NCBI RefSeq assembly: GCF_001667505.1
Contig: NZ_LZHZ01000067.1
Location: 124,001-188,000 of the forward strand
Source: Mycobacterium sp. ACS1612
GTDB taxonomy: Bacteria > Actinomycetota > Actinomycetes > Mycobacteriales > Mycobacteriaceae
DNA length: 64,000 bases
Direction: 5' to 3'
The notes beneath the pieces were generated by a model. That model made no database searches. It was given only the letters and a program-made list of their open reading frames with translations, and was not told the origin of the DNA. A program made the translations under genes and the position numbers. Positions 44,958-53,348 of this stretch are shown here, in pieces. Numbering within the stretch: the first letter of the stretch is position 1; each line of letters begins with the position of its first letter.

Positions 44958-47072
44958 ATGGGTATAGCTGTGCGTCGACATGTTGCAGCCGGCGTCGCAC
45001 TTGCAGGGGCGTGCGCCATCGCCCTCACTCCGGTCGCACCGCCAACGCCGCCCGCCATCGTCGCACCGCCAACGCCGCCCGCCATCCACGCCGCCAAGCT
45101 CGATGTGTGGCTGGCCGCCGCGGTCACCAGTGCCGCCGGGACGATTCCCACGAGCGCCGAGGTCGATGAAGCCATCGCGAATGGCGACGTCAGGAACATT
45201 CCACTCAACCTGCTCTATGCCCTGGCCAACGTTTCGTTCAACGAGACTACGGCCATAAACCAGCTAGCGGCATCGCTGCTTTACACCGGAAACTGGTTTG
45301 TCCCCAGCGGCACGAACGTGTGGGGCGAGGATCCGGCAGACCCGGGGCATTTCGAGTCGATCATCAACGTGTTCAATCCGTTCCCGGCGATGTCCAACAT
45401 CATGGGTTTTCAAGTTGCCATGATCGCGGCCGCCTTGCTCCCCGCGAGCGTGTCCTGTGACGCGGAGGGCTGCTCTCCGCTGACTCCGGTGGTACCTCTG
45501 ACCGGTATCACCTCGCTCGACCGGCTCATCTACTCCGTGGAGATCATCGCCGGGCTGAGGAAGTTTCCCCTCCTAAACCAATGGTTTAGTCAGCAAGCCT
45601 TCGCTGGCCTGACCTCGGCGGCCGGGTACACCTTCCCCAACGGCCTCTACCCAAGCGTGTCTCCGGGGGTGGGCGAAAACGGGGCAATACCAACCCAGAC
45701 CTTCACGGACAGCATGGGTAATGAGTTCACGTTCGTGGGTACGAAGGTGGACGAAAACGGCCAGACCGTGATGCCGTGGGCCGGCACGACATTTGTCTGG
45801 GATCCGCTCCTGCCCTGGAAAGCGTTCTACGCCAGCCTGGTTTCCACGCCGGACACCACCGGCGTCTACGGCACCGGCATCCATGTCGCCAGCCCCCAGG
45901 ACGTCATCTATTCCTTCCAGGCCCTGCTCGCGGGCTTGGTCGTTGACTTCAACCCATTCGTTCCCGGAAGCCCCTTTTGCCCGGGGGCATGCAATACGAC
46001 CCTGGGTATCACCACCCCGGTGATCGTCAAATGGATCTCAGACCTCTACCCGGGAAATCCGATTCTCGAGAAATGGCTGGAATTGGAGGCGGCCGGCCAG
46101 GCCAACGGCCCAACGCAAGAGCAAATCGACACTTCCATAAAGATCTTGCAAACAGGGTTCTTCACGTTTGATCCGGCCACGACAGCGGCGATCAACACCT
46201 GGCTGGCTGGAATCCATCCCGAACTGGTGGACATCGCCCGCGACAGCGGACTGCTAGGCGGCTACAACGCCAATGCACTGCTCCAGGACATCGGCGTCCT
46301 CACAGGCATCAGCGCAGGGCTCGCGGACATCGGCAATCGGCTGGGAATCGACCAGACGCTGCAGGAAATCGGCGGACAGCTGCAGGTCCTCGACGCAACG
46401 CTGAAGGACGTCGGCGCAAGGGTAAACGCAACGCTGACGGATCTTAATGCGAGGCTGAACGCAGCGCTGATCGACATCGGGCACCAACTGGGCGTCGACG
46501 AAGTGCTCAAGACAGTCAACGCGGCGCTGTGGGGCGTAGGCGCACTGCTGAACAGAATCGGCTCGTACCCCACGCCCCCCTCCACTGAAAATCGCCTACC
46601 TTCGCGGACGCTGGATGTTTCGGCAACGTCGGTCCCCGCGCTAACCGCGGACTCCGCAACGACGGACGGGACGGCGGCCCTCGCCGCGCCGGACAGCCAA
46701 CTGACCAATACGGTTGTCGGCCAAGTCGAGCGCAAGATCCGGCCCGTCACCGAGGCTGCCGTCGACATTGAGGCGCTGCCAAGCAATGCGGATCCCGAAG
46801 CCAGCCAGGCACCGGCTCCCGTGAGGAAGCCGGTCGAAGCGCCCGAGCCGACGACTGCCACGTCAACCGACGCGACGTCAACTGGCCTGACCGTTGATCG
46901 CAAGAAGGCAGTACCCGACAAAGCCGACGGCGGCAAGGCTGACAATCCCGGCGGCGGCAAGGCTGACAATGCCGGCGGCGGCAAAGCTGACAATGCCGGC
47001 GGCGGCAAAGCTGACAATGCCGGTGGCAAGCACCGGGCTGACAATGCCGGTGGCAAGCACCGGGCTGCGTAA
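44958..47072 (+). CDS. Secreted protein with helical repeats and KADN/KHRA tail
   Basis: 704 residues from the ATG at 44958, preceded by AAGGGGGG. The N-terminus (MGIAVRRHVAAGVALAGACA) is a good signal peptide, followed by a PPTPPAIVA duplication. The central part (about 40-430) is rich in Asn, Phe and Trp, with a Cys pair near residue 160 and another near 340 that could form disulfides. About 440-540 is a leucine/isoleucine helical zone with repeated DIG and NARLN/NATLT elements. The tail is disordered and ends in GGGKADNA and GGKHRA repeats. I do not recognise the family; it resembles mycobacterial cell-surface proteins with basic tails. Whether it serves lipid export or is only a neighbour cannot be told. 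Confidence 0.78.
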   Translation: MGIAVRRHVAAGVALAGACAIALTPVAPPTPPAIVAPPTPPAIHAAKLDVWLAAAVTSAAGTIPTSAEVDEAIANGDVRNIPLNLLYALANVSFNETTAINQLAASLLYTGNWFVPSGTNVWGEDPADPGHFESIINVFNPFPAMSNIMGFQVAMIAAALLPASVSCDAEGCSPLTPVVPLTGITSLDRLIYSVEIIAGLRKFPLLNQWFSQQAFAGLTSAAGYTFPNGLYPSVSPGVGENGAIPTQTFTDSMGNEFTFVGTKVDENGQTVMPWAGTTFVWDPLLPWKAFYASLVSTPDTTGVYGTGIHVASPQDVIYSFQALLAGLVVDFNPFVPGSPFCPGACNTTLGITTPVIVKWISDLYPGNPILEKWLELEAAGQANGPTQEQIDTSIKILQTGFFTFDPATTAAINTWLAGIHPELVDIARDSGLLGGYNANALLQDIGVLTGISAGLADIGNRLGIDQTLQEIGGQLQVLDATLKDVGARVNATLTDLNARLNAALIDIGHQLGVDEVLKTVNAALWGVGALLNRIGSYPTPPSTENRLPSRTLDVSATSVPALTADSATTDGTAALAAPDSQLTNTVVGQVERKIRPVTEAAVDIEALPSNADPEASQAPAPVRKPVEAPEPTTATSTDATSTGLTVDRKKAVPDKADGGKADNPGGGKADNAGGGKADNAGGGKADNAGGKHRADNAGGKHRAA
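46926..47070 (+). repeat. 24-bp coding tandem repeat (GGGKADNA)
   Basis: Near-perfect 24-bp units with the core GGCAAAGCTGACAATGCC recur four times, followed by two units ending in GGTGGCAAGCACCGGGCTG. They encode the basic, Gly-rich tail of the secreted protein. Neighbouring units differ by only a few bases, which suggests recent slippage. Confidence 0.9.
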
Positions 47073-47213
47073 GGAGCGGTAGCGCCCGGGCGTACAGCGG
47101 TCCGATTCGCTCGTTTGCTCGGCGGGTTTCGACGGCATCGGAGCAGCGAGATCCCGTCGCGAGGTCGGACTGTCCGCCCTGTTGCATCACGACAGAAGTG
47201 AGAGTGGCGACAC

Positions 47214-48059
47214 ATGGGGATCGCGCTTCCGGAGTTCACACCGGCACAAGAAAGCTTGTTCCTCACGCTGGGCAGCAGGGCACTCGACAGTCGCCTGCCG
47301 CGCCCGTTCCTGGGCGACGTTATGGCCGACGAGATCATCAAGACCATCGGTTACGGTCTCGACAAGTTCCCCCAACTGAACACGAAATTCCTCGACCGAC
47401 GTTCCAAGGTGTTCGACGTGGCGGTGCGGGCCAAGATACTTGACGGGATGGTGCGCCGGTTCATAGTCGGTCAACCGGACGCGGTCGTGCTAGATCTTGG
47501 CGCGGGCCTGGACGGCAGAGTCTCCCGGGTCAACCCGCCGCCCACCGTCGAGTGGTATGACGTCGACTTCCCCGAGGTGGTTGCCCTCCGGCGTAAACTG
47601 TTGCCGCAGCGCGCCAATGCCCACAACGTCGGCGCGGACCTGACTGATCCGGACTGGTTGCAAGACATCCCCAGAAACCGGCCAGCGATGATCGTCGCCG
47701 ACGGGCTCATCCTCTTCCTCGGACAGGATGACTTCGTGTCGCTGCTGAACCGGCTTACCGCCCACTTCCCCAGCGGGGAGCTGGCATTCAACGCCTACAC
47801 CACATACGCCATGTGGACGTTCAAACACTCCCGCGCTATGCGGGCGATCGCGGGCGGCATGGCCAATCCCGGTATCAACGACCCCCGGCTGCTCGAACAT
47901 TGGGTCGATGGGCTGGCCCTGCTTGACGAAATCTTTCTCACCCGAGCACCTGAGGTTGCCGAGTTGCCGCTGATCGGCAGGTTGGCATCCCGGCTGGCAG
48001 CCAGGAGCGCGAAGCTGTCTCGACTAATGGCAACCGTTGTGTTGCGCTACCGCTTCTAG
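47214..48059 (+). CDS. SAM-dependent methyltransferase, LCM-type
   Basis: 281 residues with GAGAGTGG upstream of the ATG. SAM motif VVLDLGAGLDGRVSRV (about residues 92-107), WYDVDFPEVVALRRKLLP, and MIVADGLILFLGQDD. This is the same broad family as the gene at 33390-34250 but of a different branch (longer helical N-terminus, no VTDKVS start). The C-terminus ends in a basic stretch, SRLMATVVLRYRF. Probably an O-methyltransferase acting on the island's lipid; target unknown. It follows the secreted-protein gene by about 140 bp. Confidence 0.78.
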   Translation: MGIALPEFTPAQESLFLTLGSRALDSRLPRPFLGDVMADEIIKTIGYGLDKFPQLNTKFLDRRSKVFDVAVRAKILDGMVRRFIVGQPDAVVLDLGAGLDGRVSRVNPPPTVEWYDVDFPEVVALRRKLLPQRANAHNVGADLTDPDWLQDIPRNRPAMIVADGLILFLGQDDFVSLLNRLTAHFPSGELAFNAYTTYAMWTFKHSRAMRAIAGGMANPGINDPRLLEHWVDGLALLDEIFLTRAPEVAELPLIGRLASRLAARSAKLSRLMATVVLRYRF

Positions 48060-48092
48060 CTCGTTGATGACCGTGAAGTCGGCTTCGCCTCT

Positions 48093-48445
48093 GACTGGCG
48101 AGCGGCGGGGCTGGTCAAGCGGTCGTCGCGCTCAGGCTGAGTGAATGGTTGCGACTGTCACGGTCGAGGAATGTGCTCGACAGTCAGGTGGGGTTGGATA
48201 TCGAGTCCCCGCTCCGCTACCCGCTTACCGGCGAGGGACTACGGTTTGCCATCTTCTACACCGAAGTCGATCACCGGCTGCGGCGCCCGCTGCCGACCAG
48301 CTACCCGCCCCGGTGATACTCCGAAATGCGTTGTGCATTATCCACATTCACACAACACAAACCATCGACCGGCTCGTCTCGTGCCAAAGACAGGCCGAAA
48401 ACTCAAGACACCGTCAAAGCTCCCTCTTGCGTCCCAGGTAGCTGG
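48093..48445 (+). pseudogene. Degenerate coding remnant, family not recognised
   Basis: One frame reads LRLSEWLRLSRSRNVLDSQV and LRFAIFYTEVDHRLRRPLP before a stop at about 48314; the apparent continuation (NALCIIHIHTTQTIDRL, then LVPKTGRKLKTPSKL) needs frame changes. It has protein-like composition and no start, so I read it as the tail of a decayed gene, possibly of a mobile-element protein. From 48446 to 48702 I see nothing recognisable. Confidence 0.35.
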
Positions 48446-48702
48446 CAATTGAGTGAATTGAGGTAATTCCTAGGGGGAGCAGGACTTCGGATCGGTTCCC
48501 GCGGGCCTGAGCGAGCGTCATACCGCCGATCTGTGCCGCGCTGGGTTCGATCCGCATTAGCGGTGGTTCGAGTTCACCGCACGGCATCTGTAGATGCCGA
48601 GTTGAAGTTGACGCGGCACACCCATAGTTCGGCTCTTCACTCTTGACTTCCAAGACACGTGAAAAGCGAACTCGGCGCCGCTTTTTGGTGGCGGGACGCC
48701 GC

Positions 48703-49557
48703 TCAATTCTTGGTGAAGCAATACATTCGGTACTCGATTTGCCCGCTCTGGATATCGCGGTATATCCACCCGCCCGGCACACCGGCGAACCAGCGGCCTA
48801 TGGGGCGCAGAAACGCCGGCAGCACACCGATCAGGTCGAGTGACCGCTGCGCATTTTTCTCCAGCCCGCGCAGAACCTCCGCATTGATGATGCGTTCCGA
48901 AACCTGCCGCATCTGGCTGTCGACCAGCGCTGCCTCCCAATCGGAAAAATCCTTGCGGTCGCGGAAATCAGCGTAGAGGAAACGCCCTCCGGGGCGGAGG
49001 ACGCGCACCACTTCGGCGAGGAAGCGGGGAAGCCGAGGATAGGCGTGTGAGGCTTCGATATTGATCACCGCGTCGAAGGATTGGTCGGCAAACGGCAGGC
49101 GTTCGGCGTCACCGTGCACGAAATCCAGCGCGGCCAGGTTATGCCTCCTTCGGCAGAAGGCGATGCCGTCTGCGTTGAAGTCCAGCCCCGTGTAGGAAGC
49201 CGGGCGCAACGCGCGCACAAGATACGAGGCTCCACCGCCATGGCCGCAGCTGACCTCCAGTACCTGTTTGCCGTCGAGATCCGCCTGGGTCGCCACGCGG
49301 TGGTAGAGCTGGAGACCGCACCGGTTGGGCTCATCGGACGCCGCCAACGGCAAGGCCATCGGCGGGTCTTCTTCGTAGCCGTAGTTGAGGCACGTGAGGT
49401 CTTCCTCATTGAGCCGACGGGTCAGAAAGGGATACCAATAGTGGTTCATCAAAGCTTTGATGAACCTGACCTTGATGTCGGTGATGTAGCCCGTGCGCAT
49501 GGCCATGGCGGGATTACGCCAGAGGATGCGCCGCGCAGAGGGGCGCGGCGCGGTCAT
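48703..49557 (-). CDS. Second Rv2952-like O-methyltransferase
   Basis: 284 residues, paralogous to 43610-44446 along its whole length: HYWYPFLTRRL, NYGYEEDPPMALPLAASDEPNR, LEVSCGHGGGASYL, VHGDAERLPF, INIEASHAYPRL, VRVLRPGGRF, and the ending YRMYCFTKN. The N-terminus is about 15 residues longer. It shares an ATGA overlap (49557-49554) with the upstream P450 gene, so the two are coupled. Two such enzymes suggest two methylated positions or two product classes. Confidence 0.9.
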   Translation of the reverse strand: MTAPRPSARRILWRNPAMAMRTGYITDIKVRFIKALMNHYWYPFLTRRLNEEDLTCLNYGYEEDPPMALPLAASDEPNRCGLQLYHRVATQADLDGKQVLEVSCGHGGGASYLVRALRPASYTGLDFNADGIAFCRRRHNLAALDFVHGDAERLPFADQSFDAVINIEASHAYPRLPRFLAEVVRVLRPGGRFLYADFRDRKDFSDWEAALVDSQMRQVSERIINAEVLRGLEKNAQRSLDLIGVLPAFLRPIGRWFAGVPGGWIYRDIQSGQIEYRMYCFTKN

Positions 49558-50993
49558 GGTGGGCCGTCGCGGTTAGCCGCGCCGAACACGTCCGATAGAT
49601 CAGGTCGGAGCTTGCTTTTGGCGACGCGCACAGCCGTTTGACTCGAAAGCGTAACACCATCACAGCTGCTCGCCGCGGCCGTTCTGCGGTAAACCACCGC
49701 GCGTGCGCCCCGTGCCGGCGCGATCGAAACACCGCGGTTCTTATGCCGTTCTCCGGGTGCATCGGTTGGCGCGAACCGGAATTCGCGTAGCAGCGTGCGC
49801 AGGGCGACGTCCATCTCCATGGCCGCGAACCCCGCACCAAGGCAGCGGTTTACGCCGCCACCGAACGGAATAAACGTGAATGGCTTCGGGCTGGCGCCGA
49901 CGAATCGGTCTGGGTTGAACGAGGCCGCGTCGGGGAAGTTCTCTGCTGACTCATGCACTAGTTGGAAATCAATTTGCACAGTGGTGTCCGCCGGAAGAAC
50001 CCAGTCGCCCAGGCGAACTCGCTTCTTCGTGCGCCGCATCGAGCCCAAAATATTCGGCCGGGTGCGCTGCACTTCGAAGATCGTTGCGTGCCGCAACTCT
50101 GATCCCCCGGCGTCCACTTCGTCAGCAAGCCGCGACATCAGCTCTGGATGCCGGCGCAACCGCTCCACCGTCCAGGCCAATTGCGAGGCGGTTGTCTCGT
50201 GACCGGCGGCGACCAAGGTCAGCAGCTCATCGGCGATATGCCGATCGGGAATCGGCTCACCGTCTTCGTAGCGGGCCCGCAACAAGACCGCGAGCACGTC
50301 GCTGCGCTCTTCGAAGGCCGGGTCGGCCCGCGCCTCGGCGATGAGCGAGTCGATGACGGTGTCAAACCGGCGCCGCAGCCGCAATAACCGCCCACCTGGA
50401 CTCCACCGACCGTAGTCGCGCTGCACTATTGACGGCATCAAGCGTAGGTAGGAGCCAACTGTGACCAGGACCGGCATCACGCTGCGAAGTTCGTCCAGTG
50501 CTTCTTCCTCTTCGCCGAACACGGCACGCAGAATCGCGTTGAGGGTCAGGCGGCCCATCGTCGGAAGCGTTTCGAACTCGCGGCCCTCGGGCCAGTTCGC
50601 GGTTTCGTTCATTACCTCTTCTTCGACGATATGCTCGTAGCTTCTCACCGCCTTCCCGTGGAACGCCGGGAGCACCAATCGGCGGCGCTTCAGCTGTTCT
50701 TTACCCGTGAGGCTGAATGTCGATCCAGGGCCGAATACCGGGCCGAGGAGGAAAGTAGGACGTTCGAGCAGATCGTCGCTGGCGCTCCAGATGTCTTTGA
50801 TCAGGATTGGGTCGCTGATGAAAACGGTCTTGCCGAAATACGGCAAACTCATGGTGAACGTGCCGCCGTAATGTCGACCCAGAACGGGCACCCACCGATG
50901 CTGCAGTGCGGTCAAGATCACGACGGCTGGGACTATCTTCGGCATCCGCGGCCCCGGCGGTAGCCGTTCCGGCTCTGTTGTCGCCGTCGCCAT
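49554..50993 (-). CDS. Cytochrome P450
   Basis: 479 residues from the ATG at 50993-50991, which has GGGAGAGGGG just upstream; a longer open frame to 51230 lacks any support. Conserved elements: PPGPRMPK at the N-terminus, I-helix AAGHETTAS (about residues 274-282), the ExxR pair in EVQRTRP, and heme loop FGGGVNRCLGAGFA (about residues 402-415). General resemblance to the mycobacterial CYP135/CYP138 group, not tested. Transcribed with the downstream Rv2952-like methyltransferase, it may create the hydroxyl that the methyltransferase then caps. The last 50 residues beyond RAVVYRR are unusual for a P450. Confidence 0.9.
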   Translation of the reverse strand: MATATTEPERLPPGPRMPKIVPAVVILTALQHRWVPVLGRHYGGTFTMSLPYFGKTVFISDPILIKDIWSASDDLLERPTFLLGPVFGPGSTFSLTGKEQLKRRRLVLPAFHGKAVRSYEHIVEEEVMNETANWPEGREFETLPTMGRLTLNAILRAVFGEEEEALDELRSVMPVLVTVGSYLRLMPSIVQRDYGRWSPGGRLLRLRRRFDTVIDSLIAEARADPAFEERSDVLAVLLRARYEDGEPIPDRHIADELLTLVAAGHETTASQLAWTVERLRRHPELMSRLADEVDAGGSELRHATIFEVQRTRPNILGSMRRTKKRVRLGDWVLPADTTVQIDFQLVHESAENFPDAASFNPDRFVGASPKPFTFIPFGGGVNRCLGAGFAAMEMDVALRTLLREFRFAPTDAPGERHKNRGVSIAPARGARAVVYRRTAAASSCDGVTLSSQTAVRVAKSKLRPDLSDVFGAANRDGPP

Positions 50994-51015
50994 GTCGTCC
51001 CCTCTCCCTACCGGG

Positions 51016-51027
51016 TACCTTAAGGTA
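51016..51027. promoter_or_regulatory. 12-bp palindrome TACCTTAAGGTA upstream of the P450 gene
   Basis: A perfect 12-bp palindrome centred about 28 bp before the P450 start codon, where a repressor would block transcription or initiation. No regulator gene is adjacent. Functional role inferred from position and symmetry only. Confidence 0.35.
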
Positions 51028-51246
51028 ATTCGTGCCGGCTTGCTGAGAGTGCCCGAGATCAGTCTCAATCCCGTGCCGCATCGTGCCATTCGGTCTGCTG
51101 AAGAGACGTTACGGACCCACGATCCGCAAACTGGTTGCCAGGTCGACGCACCTCTGCGCCTACGGGAACCGCGCTCGGATCGAGAATAGTTGCCGCTGTC
51201 TCCAGAAGTCGGGGCTGACACCGCGATCACACGATTGACGCCCCAT

Positions 51247-51334
51247 TTAGCAAATTTCCCAAAGTTAGCAAACGCGACCTAATCCCGATCTCAACCGCAG
51301 TCGACGATGTAGGCCACTGACCTGTTAGCAAATT
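51247..51334. promoter_or_regulatory. Three TTAGCAAA repeats between the P450 and treZ genes
   Basis: TTAGCAAAT at 51247-51255, CAAAGTTAGCAAA at 51260-51272 and TTAGCAAATT at 51325-51334 lie in the 627-bp gap (50994-51620) between the divergently placed P450 start and the treZ end. The middle copy shares 12 bases with 4603-4614 upstream of the FAAL gene. The rest of the gap shows no gene. Confidence 0.35.
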
Positions 51335-51620
51335 AGGCGAGGATCTTGCCCACGGGGCCGCCTGCTGCTGCAGGTTCAGGGGCTGCATGTCCGCAGCCGG
51401 CTGTTACCGAGCGCATCACCGCAAACCTCGGCGTGCGAGCCGACCGGGTATAGATGGAAGCGGTGGCGCAACAGCCCGTTCTGCGCGTCCACATGTCGCG
51501 GCGGCAGGTGTAGCAACCGTTGAGGACGAGCTGGACAACGCACCCAATGTGACGCGCGATCAGCCGCAATCATCGAATCCCGAGAGCCGCAGCCGTCCAA
51601 CTGGGGCGGCAGCCTGATGG

Positions 51621-53348
51621 CTACTTCGCAGTGCGCAGGATCGCGAACGACTGCGCTTTCAGGCGAGTGGTCGCCCCATCGGCGACGGGTTCATCCCAAC
51701 CGAATACGACCTGGCCGGACACGGGAACGCTGACCGTCTGCTGTCCGAGGTTGCATACGATCGTGAGCGAGCGGCGATGCATCACGATCCATCGGGCATC
51801 CTCGTCGTAATCGACGGTCATGTCGTCCAGCCACGGGTCGGCCATATCGGGTTCGTTGTGCCGCAACGCGATAAGTTGCCGGTAGAGCTGCCGCAACCGA
51901 CCGTGGTCGCCGTCGTCGATCTCGGCCCAGTTGAGCTTGGACCGTTCGAAGGTCGCCGGGTCCTGCGGGTCTGGAATCTCGTCGGCGTCCCAACCGTGCT
52001 CGGCGAACTCACGCTTGCGACCCTCGGCCGTGGCCCTGGCCAACTCGGGTTCCGGGTGGGAGCTGAAGAACTGGAACGGCGAGGAGGAGCCCCATTCCTC
52101 ACCCATGAAAAGCATTGCGGTGTAAGGCGACCCGAGAGCAAGCGCCGCCTTTACGGCTAGCTGCCCGAAGCTCAGATTTTGCGACGGCCGATCGCCGATG
52201 GCTCGGTTGCCGACCTGGTCATGCGTCAACGTGTACGCCAGCAGTCGCGTCGCCGGGATGCTCGCGGTATCCAGCGGACGGCCGTGTCGCCTGTGCCGGA
52301 ACGACGAGTACGTGCCCGCATGGAAGTATCCGTGTTTCAACGTCTGCGCCAGTGCTTCGAGCGATCCGAAATCCGCGTAATAACCCTGCCGTTCGCCGGA
52401 GACCGCCGAGTGGATCGCGTGGTGGATGTCGTCGTCCCACTGCGCCGTCATCCCGTAACCGCCGCGATCACGCGGAGTGATCAACCGCGGGTCGTTGAGG
52501 TCGCTTTCGGCGATCAGCGACAACGGTCGTCCCAGTTCGGCTGCCAGTGCGTCTGTTTCGGCGGACAGTTCTTCGAGAATGTGGATCGCAGTGGTGTCGA
52601 CCAGTGCATGCACTGCGTCGAGGCGCAGCCCGTCGGCGTGGAAGTCGCGCATCCACCGCAGTGCGCAGTCGATGATGTAGCGGCGCACCTCGTCGGCATC
52701 GGCATCGGAAATGTTGATCGATTCGCCCCACGGATTGCTGCCCGTCGACAGGTATGGCCCGAACTTCGGCAGATAGTTGCCCGACGGGCCGAGGTGGTTG
52801 AACACCGCATCGATAAGTACGCCGAGGCCGCGACGGTGACAGGCGTCGATGAATCGGACCAGACCGTCGGGGCCCCCGTAGGGTTCGTGCACCGCGTACC
52901 AGAGCACGCCGTCGTAGCCCCAGCCGTATGTCCCGCCGAATGCGTTGACGGGCATCAGCTCGACGAAGTCGACACCCAGATCGACCAGATAGTCCAGTTT
53001 CTCGATGGCCGAGTCGAAGGTGCCCTGCGGGGTGAAGGTGCCGACGTGTAGCTCGTAGATCACCCGGCCCTCGATCGAGCGGCCTGCCCAGTCGTCGTCG
53101 GTCCACGCATCGGTGGCGGGCTGCCACAGCTGCGACCGTTCGTGCACACCGTCGGGTTGGCGAGCCGACCGCGGATCGGGTAGCACCTTCGGGTCGTCGT
53201 CGAGGACGAAGCCGTACCGCGCGTCGGGCGCCGCGTCGACGGAGGCTCGCCACCAGTCGTCGTCGGACCGGTCCATCGGGTACAGGGTGCCGTCGACGTC
53301 GAGGCGTACCCGCTGCGGCCGCGGCGCCCACACTGCGAAGTCAGTCAT
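51621..53348 (-). CDS. treZ: Maltooligosyltrehalose trehalohydrolase
   Basis: 575 residues from the ATG at 53348-53346, where the N-terminal carbohydrate-binding region begins (MTDFAVWAPRPQRVRLDVDG). GH13 signatures: LIDAVFNHLGPSG, GLRLDAVHAL with the nucleophile Asp, LIAESDLND with the acid/base Glu, and TLTHDQVGNRA. The enzyme releases trehalose from maltooligosyl-trehalose, the second step of the OtsAB-independent TreYZ pathway. Overlaps treY by 8 bp. Order treX-treY-treZ on one strand matches Rv1564c-Rv1562c. Confidence 0.95.
   Translation of the reverse strand: MTDFAVWAPRPQRVRLDVDGTLYPMDRSDDDWWRASVDAAPDARYGFVLDDDPKVLPDPRSARQPDGVHERSQLWQPATDAWTDDDWAGRSIEGRVIYELHVGTFTPQGTFDSAIEKLDYLVDLGVDFVELMPVNAFGGTYGWGYDGVLWYAVHEPYGGPDGLVRFIDACHRRGLGVLIDAVFNHLGPSGNYLPKFGPYLSTGSNPWGESINISDADADEVRRYIIDCALRWMRDFHADGLRLDAVHALVDTTAIHILEELSAETDALAAELGRPLSLIAESDLNDPRLITPRDRGGYGMTAQWDDDIHHAIHSAVSGERQGYYADFGSLEALAQTLKHGYFHAGTYSSFRHRRHGRPLDTASIPATRLLAYTLTHDQVGNRAIGDRPSQNLSFGQLAVKAALALGSPYTAMLFMGEEWGSSSPFQFFSSHPEPELARATAEGRKREFAEHGWDADEIPDPQDPATFERSKLNWAEIDDGDHGRLRQLYRQLIALRHNEPDMADPWLDDMTVDYDEDARWIVMHRRSLTIVCNLGQQTVSVPVSGQVVFGWDEPVADGATTRLKAQSFAILRTAK

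Noticed and set aside
46926..47070. CRISPR array suggested by regular short repeats
   Set aside because: Units are contiguous 24-bp coding repeats without spacers, in frame with a secreted protein, and no cas genes are near.
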